From the NCBI GenBank assembly GCA_947448975.1, contig CANFPR010000027.1, positions 1-9,156 of the forward strand: a stretch of 9,156 nt of DNA, in the 5' to 3' direction. Under the pieces are notes generated by a model. That model was not told where the DNA came from, ran no database searches, and was given only the letters and a program-made list of their open reading frames with translations. The translations under genes were made by a program, and so were the position numbers. Source of the DNA: Micrococcales bacterium. Lineage in GTDB: Bacteria > Actinomycetota > Actinomycetes > Actinomycetales > Microbacteriaceae. Positions 5,639-9,156 of the stretch are shown piece after piece. Every line of letters begins with the position of its first letter. Positions within the stretch are counted from its first letter, which is position 1.

Positions 5639-6205
5639 CTAGAACTTGACCTGAGGTGCGTCTGCAATGGCTGCTGCGTCGGCTACCTCGAAGTACTCGC
5701 GCTGCTTGAAACCAAGACCTGCAAACAGCACCTGAGGAAACTGCTTCACCTTGATGTTGAGTTCGCGGGCGCCGGCGTTGTAGAAACGGCGGGCGGCCAT
5801 GATCTTGTCTTCGGTATCTGAAAGCTCGTTCTGAAGGGCAAGGAAGTTCTGGTTTGCCTGTAGCTGTGGGTAAGCCTCCGCTACCGCAAACAAGCTCTTC
5901 ATCGCGCCGGCGAAACCAGCGTCGGCTTTAGCGGCCGCCTTCGGGCTCTTCATTGCCTCAGGGGAGATAGAAGCAGCACGGGCCAGGGTTACGCCTTCGA
6001 AAACTTCCTTTTCGTGCTTGGCATAGCCCTTCACGGTCTCGATGATGTTTGGAATCAGATCGGCACGGCGCTTTAGCTGGATGGTGATGTCGCTCCACGC
6101 TTCTTCGACGCGCTCGTTGAGAGTTACGAGACCGTTGTAGGTTGACCAGAGCCAAAGCCCGATGAGTGCAACGACGCCTAGAACGATCCAGATTGTGTAG
6201 TCCAT
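5639..6205 (-). CDS. lemA: LemA family protein
   Basis: The product is 188 aa with one N-terminal transmembrane anchor at about 4-22 and a helical-bundle domain after it. LemA signatures include YNGLVTLNERVEEAWSDI (23-40), LKRRADLIPNIIETVKGYA (44-62) and the YPQLQANQNFLALQNELSDT block (112-131). Next come EDKIMAARRFYNAGARELN near 132-150 and the terminal FPQVLFAGLGFKQREYF (156-172). The biochemical role of LemA is unknown; it often neighbours membrane metalloproteases or TPM-domain proteins and is thought to act in envelope maintenance. Here it is the first gene of a lemA-htpX pair. A strong AAGGAG (6215 to 6210) lies 4 nt before the ATG. The 110 bp upstream hold the likely promoter: TTGGAA-17 nt-TACTAA is visible, but it would start transcription inside the ribosome site, so CAAAAT (6233 to 6228) is an alternative -10. 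Confidence 0.95.
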   Translation of the reverse strand: MDYTIWIVLGVVALIGLWLWSTYNGLVTLNERVEEAWSDITIQLKRRADLIPNIIETVKGYAKHEKEVFEGVTLARAASISPEAMKSPKAAAKADAGFAGAMKSLFAVAEAYPQLQANQNFLALQNELSDTEDKIMAARRFYNAGARELNIKVKQFPQVLFAGLGFKQREYFEVADAAAIADAPQVKF

Positions 6206-6315
6206 GATTCTCCTTGGTTAGTAGACGATTTTGACGTCTGTTCCAATGCTAGCCACGACTTGAGACAACAGGCACGGCTCTCAGGGAGTTCTCAGACGCT
6301 CAGGGCGAACAATCT
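6206..6315 (-). promoter_or_regulatory. Upstream region of lemA
   Basis: This is the longest spacer without an RNA gene (110 bp). On the plus strand it holds CTCAGGG at 6280-6286, CTCAG at 6291-6295 and CTCAGGG at 6299-6305. It also holds the candidate lemA promoter elements nearer the gene. I see no T-tailed hairpin ending the upstream TIGR01777 gene, so read-through into lemA is possible. Confidence 0.35.
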
Positions 6316-7242
6316 TTAGTCTCCCAGCAAGTCTTTTAGAGCCTCGGCAAGTTCGCCGTGTTCGAAGACAAACCCATGCTCAACCAATCGTTTTGGAATC
6401 GCACGTCTGCCGGTCAGCGCCAGTGCCGGATCAGTGCGAAAAAGTAGCCATGCGCCGATTTTCACCAGGATAGAGGGTGTCGCCGGCGCCCAGGGTCGGT
6501 GCAACTGCGAGCGCAAGGCCGCCATGAGGTCTCTGTTTTGAACTGGATTTGGACTAGTGATGTGGACTGGCCCATCGATCCCTTCGTCAGCAATTAGCAG
6601 ATCGATTGCGTTTAGAAAATCCTTCACGTGAATCCAAGAAACCCACTGGGTTCCCTTTGCGACGGTGCCGCCCAAGTACATCTTGGTCATGTTCGTGAGT
6701 CGATTCAATGCGGGTGTGTTTGCCTGCAGCACGACGGCAGTTCGCATCCAGACCACGCGGTTTGCACGGCTGCTGTCTACCGAGCGTTCCCATGCCTTCG
6801 CGACGCCGGCCATTTGCTCGGGGCCATTCGCTGGAGCAGCAAGCTCATCCAAGATGCGCTGGCCAGCATCGCCATAGATTGCCAAAGTGCTCGATTGCAA
6901 CCAGAGTGCTGGCTTGCCGTGTTGTTTGGCCGCCGCTGCCAACGCCAACGTTGGTTCGGTTCGCGAAGATTTCAACAGCGCGATGTTGCGCCTGGTTGGC
7001 CGGCGATCGACAAGTTCGCCGGCAAGGTTTATGAGTATCGAGCCCGACAAGAGTTTGCCCCAAGACTCTTCGACCGACCGGCCATTCCAGAGGGCTTGCT
7101 CAAACGGCACGCTTGGCTTGAGGCTGCGAGTCAACAAAGTCACGCTCATTCCTTGCGCTTTGAGATGGCCCGCAATGGCAAGTCCCAGAACCCCGGCTCC
7201 GCCGGCAATAACTACCCTGCTTATGGCTTTTCTATCTTGCAC
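6316..7242 (-). CDS. TIGR01777 family SDR/epimerase-like protein (with C-terminal DUF1731)
   Basis: This 308-aa protein is of the extended short-chain dehydrogenase class. The Rossmann dinucleotide motif GGAGVLG is at 14-20, INLAGE at 71-76, and SSTLAIYGD at 117-125 contains the family's Ser and Tyr. QWVSWIHVKDF (199-209) is the signature of TIGR01777, and the C-terminal part (about 250-305, with ALTGRRAIPKRLVEHGFVF) is the DUF1731 cap. Family members are called NAD-dependent epimerases or YfcH/SulA-like; the true substrate is not known. The start appears to be the GTG at 7242, since it gives nine residues before the Rossmann strand and no ATG fits. AGGGGG lies 9 nt upstream, inside the preceding DUF393 gene. 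The 22-bp overlap with that gene points to translational coupling. Confidence 0.9.
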   Translation of the reverse strand: MQDRKAISRVVIAGGAGVLGLAIAGHLKAQGMSVTLLTRSLKPSVPFEQALWNGRSVEESWGKLLSGSILINLAGELVDRRPTRRNIALLKSSRTEPTLALAAAAKQHGKPALWLQSSTLAIYGDAGQRILDELAAPANGPEQMAGVAKAWERSVDSSRANRVVWMRTAVVLQANTPALNRLTNMTKMYLGGTVAKGTQWVSWIHVKDFLNAIDLLIADEGIDGPVHITSPNPVQNRDLMAALRSQLHRPWAPATPSILVKIGAWLLFRTDPALALTGRRAIPKRLVEHGFVFEHGELAEALKDLLGD

Positions 7243-7598
7243 GCTGGCGTTCCCCCTGGTAGCTTGTGGCGATACTTTGCGATAAAGAAATACGCCGGAC
7301 CAGCAAGCCAGCTGAACGGCGGAGCCATCAAGGCGTGTCCGATGGCTCGCAAAAACAAGTTTGGTTGCACGATGAGAATTTTGGCAAAGGCTTGGTGGCC
7401 GGCGAATGGAACCCCGTCAACCACCATGTAAACCTTGGCCGAGACTTGCGCCTCGGTGAGCCCATAGGCCGAAACATCGATGAACTGCCAAGGATGAATC
7501 GCAATCGGGGTCGAAGAGTGGCGTGCGATGAAGTTCGCCGTGGTGGTGCAGAAACCGCAGTCACCATCAAAGATGAGTACTGCGTGTTTGGCGTCCAT
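7221..7598 (-). CDS. DCC family (DUF393) thiol-disulfide oxidoreductase-like protein
   Basis: The product is 125 aa. DGDCGFC at 11-17 gives the DCC-family name; Cys14 and Cys17 form a CxxC pair at the start of a thioredoxin-like fold, as expected for a redox-active site. HPWQF (35-39) and the C-terminal PGGTPACKI block are also conserved in actinobacterial members, and the latter adds a third Cys. Substrate and partner are unknown. The start at 7598 puts the motif at the usual distance from the N-terminus. Earlier in-frame codons up to 7649 would run into the tRNA. TAGTCT lies 7 nt before this ATG and no Shine-Dalgarno is present, so it looks leaderless. The end overlaps the TIGR01777 gene by 22 bp. 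The pair may act together, perhaps in redox or cofactor chemistry; this is inference only. Confidence 0.9.
   Translation of the reverse strand: MDAKHAVLIFDGDCGFCTTTANFIARHSSTPIAIHPWQFIDVSAYGLTEAQVSAKVYMVVDGVPFAGHQAFAKILIVQPNLFLRAIGHALMAPPFSWLAGPAYFFIAKYRHKLPGGTPACKIEKP
7252..7257 (-). promoter_or_regulatory. Internal ribosome binding site for the TIGR01777 gene
   Basis: AGGGGG on the minus strand lies 9 nt before the GTG at 7242, inside the DUF393 coding region. It is what decides in favour of the GTG start. Confidence 0.5.
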
Positions 7599-7605
7599 GA
7601 GTTTA

Positions 7606-7611
7606 AGACTA
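7606..7611 (-). promoter_or_regulatory. Putative -10 element for the DUF393 gene
   Basis: TAGTCT is followed by 7 nt and the ATG at 7598. It sits in the 26 bp between the tRNA 3' end and the gene; its -35 would lie within the tRNA. Confidence 0.45.
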
Positions 7612-7624
7612 CGACTGTTTCTAG

Positions 7625-7697
7625 TGCCCCTTGTGGGACTCGAACCCACACTGTGACGATTTTAAGTCGTCTGCCTCTGCCATTGGGCTAAAGGGGC
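7625..7697 (-). tRNA. tRNA with anticodon UAA (tRNA-Leu by anticodon), short variable loop
   Basis: It is a 73-nt cloverleaf on the minus strand. The acceptor stem GCCCCTT/AAGGGGC has 7 perfect pairs with discriminator A at 7625. The D-arm GCC/GGC has 3 pairs with GG in the loop. The anticodon stem GACGA/TCGTC is perfect with loop CTTAAAA, giving anticodon TAA at 7664 to 7662. The variable loop is only ACAGT. The T-arm GTGGG/CCCAC is perfect with loop TTCGAGT. CCA is not encoded. The anticodon reads UUA, hence leucine, but tRNA-Leu normally has a long variable arm (class II, about 85 nt) and this one is class I. All stems are intact, so it looks functional. A terminator ends 4 nt upstream of its 5' end. 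Confidence 0.9.
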
Positions 7698-7701
7698 TGG
7701 T

Positions 7702-7734
7702 AAAACGAAAGGGCCCAGATCACTCCGGGCCCTT
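7702..7734 (-). terminator. Intrinsic terminator of ndh
   Basis: Perfect 8-bp inverted repeat AAGGGCCC/GGGCCCTT (7734-7727 with 7716-7709, 10-base loop), followed on the minus strand by TCGTTTT. It begins 12 nt after the ndh stop. The T-run is on the minus-strand side only, so it is directional. Confidence 0.88.
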
Positions 7735-7746
7735 CCAAGTTTGCGG

Positions 7747-9099
7747 CTACTTCTTTGGCTTGGATGCCCAAGTTTCGAATGCTAATCGTGGAGCCTTTAC
7801 TGCAGCGGTAGAGACGATGTCACGACGAAGCAAGAAGTTCCAGATCCAACCGGCGAATACGCGAATCTTGCGCTCCCAGGTTGGAATCGCTAGACCGTGG
7901 TAGCCGCGGTGCATGAACCAGGCGATTAGGCCCTTGATGCCAAGCTTCTTGTACTGGAAGACACCCACACCGATACCCAAACCGGCAACTGCACCGAGCG
8001 GCTTGTGGAAGTACTCCTTCACGCCTTCGCCGCGGAGCGATGCAACGATGTTCTTGGCCAGCAACTTGCCCTGGCGCACAGCGTGCTGAGCGTTCGGAAC
8101 ACAGTAGCCTCCAACACCAAAACCGCTGAGGTCAGGCACGGCCGAAACGTCTCCAGCTGCCCAAGCGCCCTCGACGAACTCGCCCTCGGGGGTAACCACT
8201 CGAAGGGTTGGGTGGGTAAGAATGCGTCCACGCTCTTCGATCGGAAGATCGGTGTTGCGCACGTAAGGGTGAGCCATCACGCCGGCAGTCCAGACGATGA
8301 CATCCGATTCAAAAGATTCGCCGGTTGAAAGCTCAACCTTGCCGCCAACGGCCGACTGAAGCTGAGTGTTTAGGTGAATCTTGGCGCCGCGCTGATCGAG
8401 GTTGGCAATAACCCACTCGGATGTCGGCAGCGAAACCTCAGGCATGATGCGACCCATGGCTTCGATGAGGTGGAACTTGACGTCATCGAACGAAAGGGTT
8501 GGGTAGTAACGAAGTAGGTATGAAGCGAGTGAGCGCATCTCGGCAAAGGCTTCGATTCCGGCGAATCCGCCACCGACAACCACGAAGGTTAGAAGTCGGT
8601 CGCGAGCTGCGCCGGCAGGTAGGTTGGCTGCCTTGTCGAAGTTAACCAAGATGCGGTTGCGCACTTCGATTGCTTCTTCGATGTTCTTGAGGCCAATGGC
8701 TTCTTCGGCAACGCCAGGAATTGGGAAGGTGCGCGATACGGCACCTGCGGTCATGACGATCTGGTCGTAGCTAACCTTCTTAGCGCCCTTTATGCCGGCG
8801 TACTCGATGGTTGCAATCTTCTTGGCGTGGTCTACCGAAGTAACCTTGCCCGAAACGATGTTGGTCTTACGCAGGTGGCGACGGTGCGAAACCACGGCGT
8901 GACGTGCCTCGATTGAACCGGCAACAACCTCAGGCAGGAATGGCTGGTAGGTCATGTATGGCAGTGGGTCAACGAGGGTGACTTCGGCTTCTGACTTACC
9001 GAGGAACTTCTCTAGCTTCCAAGCGGTGTAGAAGCCGGCGTAACCGCCACCGACGATGAGAATCTTTGGCGCAGTTGCGTTTGATGAGTTTGCAGGCAT
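7747..9099 (-). CDS. ndh: Type II NADH:quinone oxidoreductase (NDH-2)
   Basis: This 450-aa, two-dinucleotide-domain flavoprotein oxidises NADH and reduces quinone at the membrane without pumping protons. The FAD-binding ILIVGGGYAG is at 13-22, the NADH-binding VVVGGGFAGIE at 173-183, and the second FAD motif WAAGD at 313-317. The quinone-site motif of NDH-2 (AQxAxxQ-like) appears as NAQHAVRQG at 336-344. The C-terminal region 368-425 is hydrophobic and aromatic (GLGIGVGVFQYKK, LIAWFMHRGYH), as expected for the membrane-attachment part. Length matches actinobacterial NDH-2. The ATG at 9099 has no Shine-Dalgarno and sits 6 nt after TAAATT, so it looks leaderless. The gene stands alone: promoter upstream, strong terminator downstream. 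Confidence 0.94.
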   Translation of the reverse strand: MPANSSNATAPKILIVGGGYAGFYTAWKLEKFLGKSEAEVTLVDPLPYMTYQPFLPEVVAGSIEARHAVVSHRRHLRKTNIVSGKVTSVDHAKKIATIEYAGIKGAKKVSYDQIVMTAGAVSRTFPIPGVAEEAIGLKNIEEAIEVRNRILVNFDKAANLPAGAARDRLLTFVVVGGGFAGIEAFAEMRSLASYLLRYYPTLSFDDVKFHLIEAMGRIMPEVSLPTSEWVIANLDQRGAKIHLNTQLQSAVGGKVELSTGESFESDVIVWTAGVMAHPYVRNTDLPIEERGRILTHPTLRVVTPEGEFVEGAWAAGDVSAVPDLSGFGVGGYCVPNAQHAVRQGKLLAKNIVASLRGEGVKEYFHKPLGAVAGLGIGVGVFQYKKLGIKGLIAWFMHRGYHGLAIPTWERKIRVFAGWIWNFLLRRDIVSTAAVKAPRLAFETWASKPKK

Positions 9100-9105
9100 G
9101 GCTCT

Positions 9106-9111
9106 AATTTA
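9106..9111 (-). promoter_or_regulatory. Putative -10 element for ndh
   Basis: TAAATT on the minus strand is followed by 6 nt and the ATG at 9099. Further upstream (about 9118-9137) the plus strand carries two copies of CGGTTT in CGGTTTATCGGTTTG, which could be an operator; no clear -35 is visible. Confidence 0.45.
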
Positions 9112-9156
9112 CTACTTTCGGTTTATCGGTTTGTTACATCTGTTTCAACGCTGCAC

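Noticed and set aside
6628..7431. A 267-codon plus-strand open frame opposite the TIGR01777 and DUF393 genes
   Set aside because: It spans two well-supported minus-strand genes, has no recognisable domain, and its composition (many Cys, Arg, Trp, His) is typical of an antisense shadow frame.
7266..7691. A plus-strand open frame running through the DUF393 gene and the tRNA
   Set aside because: It crosses a structural tRNA gene and a clear CDS; coding is not credible.
7625..7734. tRNA 3' end as a phage or island attachment site
   Set aside because: No integrase, no repeated copy of the tRNA end, and ordinary housekeeping genes on both sides.
1..9156. Defence system, CRISPR array, transposon or prophage
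   Set aside because: No repeat-spacer structure, transposase, integrase, terminal inverted repeats or toxin-antitoxin pair is visible; nearly every base is covered by chromosomal housekeeping genes.

Overview
The window looks like a compact, moderate-GC actinobacterial chromosome segment, most likely from a genome-streamlined member of the Microbacteriaceae (Luna-type freshwater lineage). This lineage call is an inference. It rests on gene content (DUF4307 protein, short Z-isoprenyl synthase beside a hemolysin III protein, ACT-type threonine ammonia-lyase, YcaQ-type glycosylase), a tRNA without encoded CCA, very tight packing, and many starts that look leaderless. No mobile element, CRISPR array, toxin or defence cassette is visible.

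Left block (1-2251): a truncated isoprenyl diphosphate synthase (minus), a hemolysin III/TrhA membrane protein (plus), an 88-aa single-span membrane protein (minus), a DUF4307 membrane protein (plus) and greA (plus). From memory, this matches the order and orientation of Mycobacterium tuberculosis Rv1086-Rv1085c-Rv1083-Rv1081c-greA, with Rv1084 and mca (mycothiol S-conjugate amidase) missing. greA appears to have its own promoter at the end of the DUF4307 gene. A terminator-like hairpin sits right at the predicted transcript start, reminiscent of the GraL attenuator of E. coli greA.

Middle block (2248-4744): ilvA (minus) and a YcaQ/AlkX-family DNA glycosylase (plus) diverge from a 52-bp spacer. 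ilvA converges on greA with the two stop codons sharing one CTAG. The glycosylase gene converges on htpX with a 27-bp antisense overlap.

Right block (4718-9099), all minus: ndh (type II NADH dehydrogenase), a strong terminator, a 73-nt tRNA with anticodon UAA, a DCC/DUF393 thiol-disulfide protein overlapping a TIGR01777 SDR protein, then the lemA-htpX pair. These are housekeeping functions: respiration, translation, envelope protein quality control and redox.

Starts fall into two classes. Six genes have a -10-like hexamer 6-7 nt before the ATG and no Shine-Dalgarno (leaderless type). The other six have a purine-rich ribosome binding site. I see no novel multi-gene system; the items most worth checking are the greA leader, the short UAA tRNA, the missing mca and the back-to-back leaderless promoters.
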